Positions 15,576 through 27,981 of a stretch of DNA of 64,000 bases are shown one piece after another. Origin of the DNA: Latrodectus hesperus (lineage: Eukaryota; Arthropoda; Arachnida; Araneae; Theridiidae). The notes beneath the pieces are model-generated. The model ran no database searches and was not told the DNA's origin. It was given only the letters and a program-made list of their open reading frames with translations. The first letter of the stretch is position 1. Each line of letters begins with the position of its first letter. Made by a program: the position numbers and the translations under genes. The DNA is taken from NCBI GenBank assembly GCA_037975125.1, contig CM075852.1, positions 2,912,714-2,976,713 on the forward strand, in the 5' to 3' direction.

Positions 15576-18500
15576 TATAACAAACATACATATAAACATC
15601 TAAAACTCTCTTTTCTCAAATTTTGTTTTTACAGATCAATATTTTGTACATATATTTTATTTTTAACAAATGATGCATAATTATGATCATATAAACAGTC
15701 TGTTGACCAGAGCTTTCTCTAAGTTTTCTTTGCTTTTGCATACATAAAGCATCATTCTTATTAACTATGTTTGCTTATTTTTTATTAACACATATCCCCA
15801 ACTTTATTGAATCAGAATATTTCCATCTGCCAGGAGGATGAATTTAATCTACAATAATTGCAAATTCGTAAGGGATTCATAGCTTTATTTTTGTATATAA
15901 ATGTTGTCCATTCCACAATGTTTTTGCTCCATTTATTAAAAAAATGCATCCCTTGTATTGTATCTTCATAGTGTTCGAGATATGCTTTGTTTTACTAATT
16001 TTCAACGGTGAAAACAATATTTGTTACAACCTTAGATATATAACTCCTGGCACAATTAATGTTTGCTCTCTTTTTTAACAGCAGTATGAGTTTATAAGCA
16101 AGGAATCAACACATGTAAAATAAATTGATATGAAAACATATGTATTTCACACTTGTGTGTTTAATATTGATGAAACCCGTCTGATTGTTTTCTATCAAAA
16201 TTGCTTACTAGTAATTAAGTTTATAATATTAGCACATAGTGTGGCTAAATTCGTAATGTTATCACATACATTAAAAGTTTAACTATTGTAGTAATCTGAT
16301 ATCAGTATTTGACACAACATTTCGAATCTTACTATTCATAATGTATTTCATATGAAATATTGATAATAGATTAAGACTGTTCAGGTAACAAATGCAGTCT
16401 AATTGCAATTGAGGCTAAAATTTACTTTTCCACGATTAGTATTTCATAAATCTTAACAAAATTTGTTTTCAACTCATTTCATTTAAAATTTTTTGTTGTA
16501 CAAAGCACTGATTCATTATAAAATAAACAGCAATAATATTATGATAATTTACTTGATTTAAAAATATAATTATACTACAAATTATTATAGAAGAAATCCT
16601 TTAAACAAAAATTTTTTTAAATAATAATTTAAGAAACTTGACAAATTTATAGGAAATTCACACTTATATATTACAACTGTCATTATAGATTTTCAATTTT
16701 TTACACAATCTTACAAATCTGTATACTTTTTGATTGCTACGAATTTAATATTAAAAGATGTAAGTTATATTTAAGATGCATTTGATTAAAGTTATATATT
16801 TTCCAATACCAATGCATAATTATGTATCTTATGTAAACTTAGGTCATACAATATATTAGTAATTTTAAGAAACAATAATAATAATATATATTAAAGAGAT
16901 ATTGTTTTAATACCATTTTAATTTCTACAGATTTAATTATTTCAAAATTTTACTATTTTGCTACAACTTAAGGAAGGTAGCTTACATAAGAGTATGTTTT
17001 GTAACTGTATCTTACTAAATAATAAATTTGTTACTAAATGTAAAGGATTGTTTGGGGTCTTACGAAATAACATTGTGTCACATGCAGCTACTTTGACAAA
17101 AAATAGTTGGTATTAGCAACAAAAAAATAGTACTCGTTTGAATTTATGTGAATAACAGTAAGTGATTTTGACATATCGAGAAAATAATTTACTGAAATAA
17201 TCATTAAATTGTGATTCCGAAATCTTTTTACATTACCTATGAAGCAATTATTGGATATAATTCATATTACATCCTTTCTATGTTACAAGATTCCTAGATG
17301 TCCTTGGACACACATGTTACTATAAACTGTATTCATATTTAATAAGTATGTCTATTGTCTAATTTTGTGTCCAATGTAGACCTGTGAGTACTATGTTCAG
17401 ATGAAATTTCTTCACTCCTAGGATGTAAAAATTATCATAGCACTCTTTTGATAATATTTTTTTATGTATTTTAGAGTTATCTGACTGTAAAAAGAGATTC
17501 TAGGAGTTGAGCCATGAAAAACAACACACAAGCAGCAAAATTTTATCATGGATGCTGTTGGTTTTTCTCAAATGTTTTGTGTACATAACTTATATAAAAG
17601 CAAATAAAATAGCTTTAAATAAAAATAAACATTTAAACATAGACACGTGTATACAGCAGACTTGAAGCAAATGAAACAGAGGATCACGCTAAATGAGAGA
17701 CAAAATAGACGCAATGAAGCAAGAAAGAAAGGCTGTCGTCAAAGATAGAACAAAATGCAGTGAAACAAATAAATTCTAAAGCAACAGTTTTCAAAGTATG
17801 AATTGTTACTCATTAGTTAGTTTTAAAGTATACCTTATTTAAATCAATAAATACATTTGTAACCGATAATTGACAATCGATAGAAATACTTCGTTTCTAT
17901 ATGTACCATTTCAGAGGATTGCACTTTTGGGAAAAGAAAAGATCTCAGTTCTTATTTTAAGAACTGATGAACAACGAAATATGAGAATAAAAGTTTTGGT
18001 TTTTTGTATGTAAATCTGTAAAAAAAGTTGCTTCAGAGAGTTTCTTTGGTTTCCCTCTTCATAATATATTCCATTACTTATGAAAAGTATTCCCAACAAC
18101 CATTTCAGGATAAATGTTCAAGAACTTTTAAGAAAGTTTTTATCTACGAAGTTATGAATTATGCAGCGTCAAATTGTATCATTTATTTATTTTTTCAAGA
18201 ATGTGCTGATTGCACGTTTTAATTAAGTATTAATTTAGAATTTGCATTGTTTGATGTGTATTTATTGATACAGTTACCAAATTTAAAATCTGTTTTCCGC
18301 ACTTCTGTATTCTAAAGAGATTGTAATAGTAAGCAAAATACACATTGTGAATGCATTTTTACGAGATTACAAAAGATGTAATGGAAAAAGAACAGTAAGA
18401 TCTATACAATACTTATGTGAATTTTGAATTTCAGTATTCATCATACATAAAGACTTTTATTGACATCCTGAAATTCAGGACACAGTGTAAAACCCAATTC

Positions 18501-20221
18501 ACATTAATTAAATTAGAAATGATTTTAGTAAATTCTGAATATCAGCATTATAGAATCATCGCACTTTCAATCAGCATTTTAAGTAGTGTGACCAATAACA
18601 CTTTCTGGAATTTGCTTCACAGAATTTAAATACATATTATTCTTAAATTCAGTATTATAAAATAGACCTATAAAGAAGAATAAAGTTGGAATCATTAAAG
18701 GAATTACTATGCATACAAAAGATAAAAATGGATAAAAATTCCTAACACTCCAAAAATTTCTATCCAATAGTGTTGAATATTAAATTTTAATCAAACTTTA
18801 CCATATTTTTTACTGAAGCATAGCATTTGCAACTTCTCTCCCAGTTTTCAAAACTATATTTTACTTTTGAGCAACTTTAATAAAACCTTTGTTCTATAAA
18901 AACTTATTTACAAGATCAGCTAATCATATACTGCTGGGGTATAAGTATGATATATCTCCCCAAGAGATTTCTCGCCAAATCTGCAGTCTTTTGTTATGAT
19001 TATAGTGTTTCCGGTTTTCACTTTAATGTTGCCAATTTGAATTTTTGTTGCTTTTTTGGATTTTTTATTTCCAAATTTGGATTTTTTATTTCCAAATTTG
19101 GATTTTTTTTCTTATGTTTTACATCATTTTTGTGTCATATATACGGTCATTTTAAGTGCGTTAGAATTAATTGTTTGGCGACAAAAAAAGTCGCAAAGGT
19201 CACTAATAGGGGAATATATCCTACTAGCTCCCACTAAAAAGGAGCAGAGATTTCACTCAAAATTTATCTCAGATATCAAAAACAGTTTAAATGATAGCTG
19301 AATGAAAATGTTTGTAGGAAGAAATTGATTGTCTGCGAGATATGGAAGTCACTAAATTCAACAATTCCACGGCAGATAATAACTGCATTCGCAGACATGA
19401 AAGGGACTTTATATGTATTGTCGACATATTATAGTTCATGCTGAGAGTTTATTATGCGAAATTGAAATTGGCGTATCATTGAATGCTGTATTCTGGACTA
19501 TTCGCTTTTCCTATCTATGATTTGACATGTCTAAGCAGTGATAAATTTAGAAAATACCGAGAAGAAATGAGCTACACTATTTCTTGGACTGAAAAGAACC
19601 TTAGACATCGCAATCATCGAATTAGTGAGCATTGTCTAATTGATAATTGGTCCAAAAAGGTATGAATGTGTAGAAAGGAAGAAATATGCAAAATCTCATA
19701 AATCTGTGCTGCAATGTAATGCTAGAATAATATCGAATGTATGCTAGAGCAATATTGGAGTGAAATCCGTCAAAGTGCTATATCAGTCGTATAGCCCATA
19801 TGGCGATGCATAGCAAGATGGGTTCTCCCTATGTTTCCAAATTCTAATCCGGCGATTATAATGTTGGGAAAAGAAATTTCATTCATTCGAAAATATAATT
19901 TCATATCATTTGAAAAATCATATCTATTGTTCATTGCAATATCGCCAAAGCAAATGCATGTTGCATAGAATAAAATGCAACCGAAGCATTAGATACCCAG
20001 CAGATATTTCACTAGTCTTCAATTGAAATTGAATGGTTCATGCATATTCTTATTGTTTTGCAACGAAATTTAGCTATTGTGATATATGTAGATGTTGAAG
20101 GGGCAAAACGCTTCACTAGTAACATACAGGCAATATTTTTTCATACTTAATGTTCATCGTGACTTGATGACAAAACCTTGCAATTCGGAGTGAAAGATCC
20201 CAATTATGGTTGAACAAATGA
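15576..20221. other. 4.6 kb AT-rich sequence without supported genes
   Basis: Open frames are short and carry no family motifs. A small tandem run of GGATTTTTTATTTCCAAATTT (three copies, about 19056-19110) is the only clear structure. The stretch could be intergenic or 5' intron of receptor gene 2. Confidence 0.5.
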
Positions 20222-20926
20222 AGATGGATATTGAGATTCCGCTTTCTGGACTCACTACTGTAGGATATGGATTTTGTGATTCTGCTTTCTGAACTCACTA
20301 CTATAGGAGATGGATATAGAGATTCTGCTTTCTGGACTCACTATTGTAGGATTTGGATTTCATGATTCCGCGCTTTCTGGACTCAGTACTCTAGGAGATG
20401 GATATAGAGATTCTGCTTTCTGGACTAACTACTGTAGGAGATGGATATACAGATTCTGCTTTCTGAACTAACTACTGTAGGAGATGGATATAGAGATTCT
20501 GCTTTCTGGACTAACTACTGTAGGAGATGGATATAGAGATTCTGCTTTCTGGACTAACTACTGTAGGAGATGGATATAGAGATTCTGCTTTCTGGACTAA
20601 CTACTGTAGGAGATGGATATAGAGATTCTGCTTGCCGGACTAGCTGCTGTAGCCGAGATGGATATAGCGACTCTTGCTTTCGGATTCAACTAGTTCGTAG
20701 GAGTTCGAATCCCACCTTGGGCATGGATGTTTGTAGTGGTTCGGAATCCACTTTTAGCCGTAGAGTCCCGGATCTAGATATTCAGCTCTCGTGTGCAAAA
20801 AATGACCGTTGAGCGACAAACAAACCAAACCTATAGAGATTCTGCTTTCTGGACTAACTATTGTAGGAGATGGATATAGAGATTCCGCTTTTTGGATTCA
20901 CTACTATTGGAGAGGGTGTTTGGAAG
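20222..20926. repeat. 43-bp minisatellite, interrupted by a SINE fragment
   Basis: Units built on GATGGATATAGAGATTCTGC and TTCTGGACTAACTACTGTAGGA repeat at 43 bp. The left part has about ten units, with those at 20400-20640 almost identical and the outer ones diverged. After the SINE-like interruption, two more units resume at 20833. Confidence 0.93.
20688..20825 (+). mobile_element. SINE fragment inside the minisatellite
   Basis: GAGTTCGAATCCCACCTTGG is a tRNA B-box-type sequence, followed by GGGCATGGATGTTTG, as in the SINEs at 3295 and 15262. The A-box half is missing or merged with minisatellite sequence. The end is ACAAACAAACC. Confidence 0.6.
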
Positions 20927-21967
20927 TTTTCGAAGCTCCTTGATTTATGACGCGTGATTTTACAACCTCGTATCTGTGAATAATCTTTCTGAAAGGCTGT
21001 GCATGGTGTATGCGCCTATGTGAAAAGTACACATGTGAATGTGCAAATGTGCTATGGTTGTGGTAAAATGGGTGAATTTGCTTTTGTTGTCTTTCTGAAT
21101 ATTTCAAACTGTGTGATTGTTACTTTGAATGTTAGACATTATAATCGATTTCTCTAAAAGAATACTTAAGTTTCTTGTGGTTAATAATTCTTTCCCATTT
21201 CAACATAGAAATATTCATCAATCACACTGCTTTTATTTAACAAGACGTACTGAAGCTATACCCACACAAGAAAAGAAATTTGCATATTTCATAAATCTAT
21301 GCATGACGCTCTGGCAACCTATGATTGCAATGCTAAATCACAGTCATAAGCATATCCTGAGATGACATACGCAAGGAATTCATTGATATGGCATATGCAT
21401 GGTCCACATAAGGTTTATGCAGCTTAGACAATTTCTTAAGGTGATGATTAGCTATAAAAGTATTGACATTCGATGAACAGTAAAATAACCTAATATTTCC
21501 CCTCATAACGGCAATTCATTATTAGATTAGAAATGCTTATTTCTAGTTTCTCTTCTTACCCATTTATTTATTTATTTATTGTAACATTACATTTTTATCT
21601 TCATATTTTATTCGTGTATAAAGTAAATGTTCTAATTCTCTACAATTCTTTTTTAAACATGCGAATTTAAATAAAATTTATAACTAAAGAAAAAGTTTCT
21701 TAGATCATAAACAAATTAGGTTGTAGAAATCTAGTATATAACATTTATCAACTGCAAAATTATTTCTTTAAGATGTGATGTATAACAGGTGTTTAACAAA
21801 TAAAATTTATGTAAGTTTGACATTATAAAGTCTAAATTACTTGAAGTTACTCCAATCTGCTTAGACATAGAAAACAAATTTGAATTTTTTTTGATAATTA
21901 AAAAAATAAATCTAAGTACATTTCAAACCAATGAATCTTGCTCTCTTTCTTTCTGTTGAGTTCTTAA
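20927..21967. other. AT-rich sequence without supported genes
   Basis: Nothing recognised apart from a TTTA tetranucleotide run near 21562-21580. Confidence 0.5.
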
Positions 21968-21978
21968 CCTCTTCGCGA

Positions 21979-22431
21979 CGGGCGGTGCATATATGCATTT
22001 CGCACGGACGAAAGTGAGGGCCGGGCGGTGCATATATGCATTTCGTACGGACGAAAGTGAGGGCCAGGCGGTGCATATATGCATTTCGTACGGACGAAAG
22101 TGAGGGCCGGGCGGTGCATATATGCATTTCGTACGGACGAAAGTGAGGGCCGGGCGGTGCATGTATGCATTTCGTACGGACGAAAGTGAGGGCCGGGCGG
22201 TGCATATATGCATTTCGTACGGACGAAAGTGAGGGCCGGGCGGTGCATATATGCATTTCGCACGGACGAAAGTGAGGGCCGGGCGGTGCATATATGCATT
22301 TCGTACGGACGAAAGTGAGGGCCGGGCGGTGCATATATGCATTTCGTACGGACGAAAGTGAGGGCCGGGCGGTGCATATATGCATTTCGTACGGACGAAA
22401 GTGAGGGCCGGGCGGTGCATATATGCATTTT
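21979..22431. repeat. Highly homogeneous 43-bp tandem array inside the piggyBac end
   Basis: Ten full copies and one partial, starting within the terminal repeat itself (the GACGGGCGGTGC of the end is the first GGGCGGTGC of the array). Each unit holds the perfect palindrome TGCATATATGCA and the dyad TTTCGTACGGACGAAA. Copies differ at only a few positions. Because 43 is not a multiple of 3, all three minus-strand frames are open with a 43-residue period; these are by-products, not genes. Confidence 0.97.
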
Positions 22432-22798
22432 AAGCTGGAACAATTTTTAATAATCGCTAGATGGCACTATGTGTCCATTATATTTAAACTGAACGTAGTT
22501 TTAGTGTTCTGACCTTCATTTTTTTCGTATTCCTGCTTTTTTTGGTATTTTGATTATCAGCTGTAGCTGGGGGAGAGGAATTCGCAATGTAAACAAACAC
22601 AGCTCGACTCTTCAACTATCTACGTGATTTAAGGATTCTCGCTTCTGATAGCTCTCCGAACACTTTTTTTATTTTGTTTTCACTACAATGGAAGGTCTTT
22701 TAGGGGTTTTAGCGTCAGTTTCGTAACAGTTTTTACTGCTTTCGGATTTATTTTCTCACTTTTCTTGCTATTTCGAAAATTCTCGACTCCAGATTATT

Positions 22799-23032
22799 AT
22801 GGTGAGGAAGCATTATTTAACAGAGGAGGAATATACACGTATGGTAAATGAACCATTCAATGATATAGATGAAAGTGATGATTCATTTTCTAAAGAGTTA
22901 GAAAATGATATTTCTAGCGATTCTGACACAGATGCAATGTCGGACTTTGCGTTCATCCATGCTTTGAGAGTTTCCATACTCAGTCTTCATTTTAAATTTT
23001 GTTATTTTTTCTTGTTAATAGCCCTTGTATAG
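22799..23032 (+). pseudogene. piggyBac transposase N-terminal remnant
   Basis: An ATG-initiated frame encodes MVRKHYLTEEEYTRMVNE and then an acidic, Ser/Asp-rich stretch (DESDDSFSKELENDISSDSD), as in the disordered N-termini of piggyBac transposases. The frame then becomes hydrophobic and ends; the DDE/D catalytic core and C-terminal Cys-rich domain are absent. Position inside the TTAA-bounded element supports the call; sequence similarity alone is weak. Confidence 0.6.
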
Positions 23033-23387
23033 TTTTTATTAATTTGAAAATATATTGAAGTGTTTTGTCAGTTAAAATTTTGGAAAAACAAGAATTGCAC
23101 TGTCGAAAATTATTTCCCAAGGTAATCAACTTTCTTATATATATATTTTCGTATAAATTGAAGGAAAAACATTATTAAAGTCTAGTTTTAATGTTATAAG
23201 ATAGATTATGTGATAATATAAAATGGTACCAAAAATCATGGCGGTAGGACTTTAACTTTTTTTTACGAATTTTTTCTAAAGTTAGGCTTAGCGGAGAAAA
23301 CCCCCGTCCTGTAACATCATTCCTTTCGCTTCTGCTTCGTCCTGAACGCGCGTCTTAAACAGAGGCGCCCCGTCCTGAAAAGGTTAA

Positions 23388-25175
23388 TCACCAAGATGAA
23401 CTTTATTGACCACGTTTAAAAAATCGTAATAAATGCCGCCATGCATTTATCACGATTTTCTTAAGCAATGTTTTTTTCAAATGCGAGGGAAATAACTGAT
23501 TACAAAGTTAAAGGGGGTTTCTATTTGCATCTCATTTATTGTACATAAACATATATACCAAATCAATCCAGAAAATATTCAAAAACCAGAATGTAATAAA
23601 CTTAATTAAAAATATTAATGTAGTATTTAATTTATAAGAATAAAATACCTTTAACATAATTCACATATATTAAATTGAATATTGAATGACTGTTACCTTG
23701 ATACAAACACAATAATTTTGAAAGTTACGCTATTTAATAGTAAAATGAGAGCATTGGTCAATTAACAATGTGAATTTGATACTATTAAAGCATTGCATTA
23801 TTTAATAGGGAATTGAATATTATTCTGACACAAATATGAACACGTGGAGTAACAAAGGCCTTTGTATTTGTGTCAGTTATTTCCTTTTATTTCTTGTATT
23901 CATAACAGTAAAAATATTTTTGACAAAATCAATTCATTCAATTATTAATCAAGGCTTTATTCTATTTAAAGCTCTAATTTTACTTATTCATCGATTCAGG
24001 TAAATGATAATAACTATAAGTTGTGCGATATCTCAATAGTTTTTCGTGACGACAAATACTTTGATTCCCATGTATAAAATATGCACTTAAACATAGGAAG
24101 GAGAAAAAATCCTTAGAAACCAACAATGCAGGTCTATATCTAAATAATATGACTATTTAAATTTTGAAAAGCAAATCAAAGATTTAGAAAATAGCATGAG
24201 AAAGTGTCAAAAGGTACTAATAAAAATAATATGTGTGTGTGTAGAATTTACAATAAATCTTCGCAAATGGCCTTCTATTATGATAACGCATTCTAAAGCT
24301 GTTTACAAGAAATTAATGTCGGGGGTTGCGTGATATACACAAAGTGTTCAACGCAGAAGGTAAAATGTGAAGGGATTTATTTTTCCGTAATAACAATGAC
24401 ATCTATATAGGACATAAGAAATTCGTAAACACGAATATTTTATAGTGGCAAATACTCATTTTCGATTCTGTCACTCTTCACAATTACAAATATTGTAGGT
24501 ATTCAAATTGGGGATTTTGAAGTTGGAAGTTTTTAGTTCTCTAAACAAACATTATGTTATGCTGGACAAGGTTTGCGTTTCATAAGCAATTTAAAAAAGA
24601 TTCATTCTCAGTTTAGAAAATCGCATTCACATGAATCTGGTAAATGTTACATTAAAGACCCGATAACACAGGACTTCAATTCGACTGGAGCCATCTTGGA
24701 TAACTGTAAGTTGAATTCAAATGGAATCAGCATTAATATATCTGTAAAAAAACTATAAATGGTAAAACTATAAAAAATCTAATTTTTGTCATAAAAATGA
24801 ATTTTTCAGTCTCAATTCTACGAAACGTTTTGCATAAAATAAACTATTTCATTGATTGAAACTTACAATTAATTTTTATCGAGTTCCAGTGGGTTCAATA
24901 GGATGTCCAATTAAATTATGGTTTTTGAACTATTTTCTTGTGTAATTAAAATTTATATTGAAAATAACAATATATATTATAAAGTTCAATATGATATAAA
25001 GTTAACGTTTATCTCTAAGAAAAATATAGCTTTTATTTTAGAATCTTAAGTATATATTTAGCATATTATAATACGATACGTTTTGAAAATTTCAAAAATA
25101 TTATATTGTCAGATATGAGCGAAAATAAGTTTGCTGCAATTTATAAATTTTTTTAATAATTTGCTTAAACTGTTA
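23388..25175. other. AT-rich sequence with two small inverted repeats
   Basis: A short imperfect palindrome lies at about 23425-23465 (AATCGTAATAAATG with CATTTATCACGATT) and another at about 23830-23878 (TGACACAAATA with TATTTGTGTCA). No supported coding sequence. Confidence 0.5.
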
Positions 25176-25934
25176 CAGTAGAACTTCAGTTATCCGAATT
25201 ATTTGGGACTGAATCGCATTCGAATAATCAAATATTCGGTTGATTGGGTTTTCATTAAGCTTTAATTAACTAATTGCTGTACTTTGAAAATGTAAGAAAA
25301 ACTACATATTTTTAAGGAAAACTTCTAATCAATTAAATGGAAAGGCAACATTTTTACATGTTAAGGTGCTGTACTTTAATAGAATATGTATGTACAAAAT
25401 GTATATGCTGTAAATGGAAAATATTACTTGCTGAACATCAAAGTCAAAGTCAGTAAAATCACAGTACGTCACACATTTTTGAACATGCAAAATTCGCGTA
25501 TCCATTTGACATTGAAAATTTGCATGTTGTCACACACGGGCTGACGCTCTGTCCACTTCAAAATTGCTTAAAAGCCGGCAAAAGCTGCACTATTTGATAG
25601 TCCTGTATTTTCTGCCACCTCTTTTTCTTCCTCGACACTTCCAATAAGTTGACAATTATTTCCAATTTGAAATCCAGGATCTGACTCAAAATCCCTTCTC
25701 CTTTACCTTCAGTACTATCTTATGAACACCAATTAATTTTCAAAAGAATGTTTCTGAATTCTTCAAGCGACACGTTTCTCTCTCTCTTTATTTCATTCTC
25801 ATCTCTTCACCCTCCTCTTACCTTTCTTTTTCTTGACTTTTTTCTCGTTTTTTCTCTTCTTCAGTCTAATTTATGTTACTGAAACTCTGAAAATGGTTCG
25901 AATAAACGGAGTTCGGATAATTGGAGGTATACTA
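25176..25934. mobile_element. pogo/Tigger-like MITE
   Basis: Flanked by TA, with ends CAGTAGAACTTCAGTTATCC and, reverse complemented, TAGTATACCTCCAATTATCC. The 'CTCxATTATCCGAA' core is typical of pogo/Tigger termini. The 759-bp interior shows no transposase. A second inverted pair just inside (CGAATAATCAAATATTCGG at the left; GTTCGAATAAACGG at the right) supports the boundaries. Confidence 0.78.
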
Positions 25935-26816
25935 TATTTATAAAACAAAATTAAATATTTATTAAATAATAAACTTTTTTAAATAGCTTTTAGTCATTCT
26001 GTTAGTACAATAAGTATATTAGATCATATTAAATTTAATTTACATCTAACAATTAGATGACTAATTAAATATTGACAAACGTCATATAAACCAAGATCAA
26101 TATATAATGCATTTCATTTGAATTTGGGTAGCTTTTGTAACTGCATTGATCATTTAGTATTGATAACTTAGAGAAATACCTTTTTATAGTGGGAATAATA
26201 TTAAAAGCTGCATATTAACTTTTATAAAAAGAAGATTGTGTAAATAAATTTTAGTTTTCCTATTTAAAATTATATTTTTCAAGCATTATATGAAACTGAA
26301 ATCACATCAGTAGTTTATAAAAATAACATAGATTATATTCTCAATTTTAAAACTTACTAGGAAATGATGATCAAACATTTCTTCTTATGTACAGCATCTA
26401 AGAATAGAATGAGGAATGAATCTAAATTTAATGCATGGAATATAAATATTAGAAGCTCTCAAAGAATTTTAACTGTAATAAAAATTTATATAAAGTATTG
26501 ATATGTTCATTAATTTGAATAGAAAATGCAAATTTCCCCAAACGAATAATCTACATGATATGTGTAAGCAATTAAGATATTCAAAACAGGAAAAATAAAA
26601 AAAAATTGAATATTTATAGGATTTTTAAAAAATCATGGTTAAATAAAAGGCTGCATTATGTTTATATAATAAGAGTTTCTCTATAAAATAACTTTGTAAA
26701 TGTATCATATTTAGATATAAGGTGTAATAGTTGAGCTTGCTTTACCGACAAAGATGTTCATCAAAAGAAGACAATTTCTTCTCCTGTGGATACTGGTTTC
26801 TCCTCTCACTTTGGGA
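25935..26816. other. AT-rich sequence, nothing recognised
   Basis: No coding or repeat structure supported. Confidence 0.5.
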
Positions 26817-26837
26817 AGGAATGTTAGCAAGAGAGGT

Positions 26838-27653
26838 GTTGTTGTTGCTGATCCCTGTTGTCTAGCAGCGCTAGACCAAGTCTATGATATTGTACACTCT
26901 CAGGAAATCAATGACCAATAATGGTCGCTCCAGAAGATCTTCTTTATCGAGTCCCAAGCACTCAAGGATATGATCCGGAGTGGCTTGGCTTTTGAAACAC
27001 TTAGCGCAAATTGGAAATTTCTTTTCTTTGTTGTTAAATGCCAATGATTTTAGGTGGCCACTTCGAAAACGAGTTATTGTAGTTTGTTCCAGTCTGCTGC
27101 ACCGGAGGGATAGAGATCCGCCAGGACGATTACCCTGGTACCAATGGTGCACGGGGGGAATGGCAAATGCAGACCGAACAAGGCCTTTCTGTCTAGAGTA
27201 TAGTTCAGAATAGGTAAGAGACGCCGGAGTAAGCAAAGGCTCGTCAGTACCTCTTTTGCTAGGGCATCAGCCAATTCGTTTCCCGCAATGTCTACATGGG
27301 AAGGGATCCACTGTAAGTGAATCTCACGAGATAAGGAGAGTCGTCTAAGCTTGTCCAAGATAGCTACTCCTGTATTATCACGGACTCTGTGCCAGTTAGT
27401 AAGATGCTGGATGGCGCTCCGGCTATCCGACAAAATCCAAATTTCCTCATTCCCAGGGAGAGAAAGAACCGTATCAAGACCCACATTAATTGCAATAAGT
27501 TCACTGCGAAAGACGGAACAGTCTTCGGGGTTTCTGATTGAGATTTGGTGGGATTCGTTTTGATACTTAATAAATACCCCACTACCGGAACAAGTTCTGT
27601 CATTTCTGCTACCATCCGTGTAAATAAGCACAGCTTCATCATGGATATTGTTG
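26838..27653 (-). mobile_element. Inner LINE 3'-end insertion (minus strand)
   Basis: A 12-bp target duplication AGCAAGAGAGGT lies on both sides (26826-26837 and 27654-27665). The minus-strand copy ends with a GCAACAACAAC tail at the left and is truncated inside the RNase H domain at the right. It interrupts the outer plus-strand LINE near its 5' end. Confidence 0.9.
26871..27649 (-). pseudogene. Non-LTR retrotransposon ORF2 C-terminus: RNase H plus terminal Cys/His motif
   Basis: Read on the minus strand, the first frame has the RNase H signatures VLIYTDGSRNDR (catalytic Asp), FRSELIAINVGL (Glu), ILSDSRSAIQHL (Asp) and WIPSHVDIAGNELADALA (His and final Asp). A frameshift near 27220 leads to the C-terminal part in another frame: TTITRFRSGHLKSL, then CAKCFKSQATPDHILECLGL, a Cx2C...Hx4C arrangement, ending IIDLV. 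Such an RNase H is found in Jockey/I/R1-group LINEs. The RT and endonuclease were lost to 5' truncation. Confidence 0.88.
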
Positions 27654-27981
27654 AGCAAGAGAGGTATGTTGCATGAATGGTATGCGGAAAATCACCCTGG
27701 TGCTGTTCTGATTGGGTTTGGCAACAGGCGCGAAAAGACAACTCTTGCGAGACTTCGAAGTGGACACACTCGTGTACAACGTCACAAAGTTTATCCCCGT
27801 GTCCAAAATATGACTCAAGCTACTCCTACCCACATTTTGGCCTGCATTGGTTTAAATAAATGCCAATTATTCTCGAGCCCTGAGACTGTACTCCATTGTT
27901 TGAAGGCGTTCGGGTTCATGGGCCTCGTTTGAAGATGCTGTCTATCAGGAAGGATAAGCGCAACAACAACAGGAATGTTAG

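Larger units (their letters stand above)
21968..23383 (+). mobile_element. piggyBac-like element, internally deleted, with subterminal 43-bp array
   Basis: TTAA lies at both outer boundaries (21964-21967 and 23384-23387), the target duplication specific to piggyBac transposons. The left end CCTCTTCGCGACGGG and the reverse-complemented right end CCTTTTCAGGACGGG match at 12 of 15 positions. Inside the left end sits a 43-bp tandem array, and near the middle a short frame resembling the acidic N-terminus of piggyBac transposase. The rest of the transposase is gone (1.4 kb total). Confidence 0.83.
26828..27970 (+). mobile_element. Outer LINE 3'-end insertion (plus strand), split by a second LINE
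   Basis: An 11-bp target-site duplication AGGAATGTTAG flanks the composite (26817-26827 and 27971-27981). Without the inner insertion and its duplicated site, the outer copy is about 315 bp and ends in a CAACAACAACA tail. Its plus-strand frame (27660-27932) is the C-terminus of a non-LTR ORF2: TTLARLRSGHTR, then TQATPTHILACIGL. The first two Cys of the zinc-knuckle-like motif seen in relatives are lost. 5'-truncated, as usual for LINEs. Confidence 0.88.

Noticed and set aside
21979..22431. CRISPR-like regular array
   Set aside because: Head-to-tail identical units without unique spacers, in eukaryotic DNA.
21912..22443. Three overlapping minus-strand frames of about 160 codons
   Set aside because: All three frames are open because a stop-free 43-bp unit is repeated; no start context, splice sites or gene-like neighbours.
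23820..23880. Small inverted repeat as a transposon end pair
   Set aside because: Arms of about 11 bp with no target duplication; too weak.
24573..24758. 61-codon frame considered as an N-terminal receptor exon
   Set aside because: No signal peptide or conserved strand, and no donor at a compatible phase.
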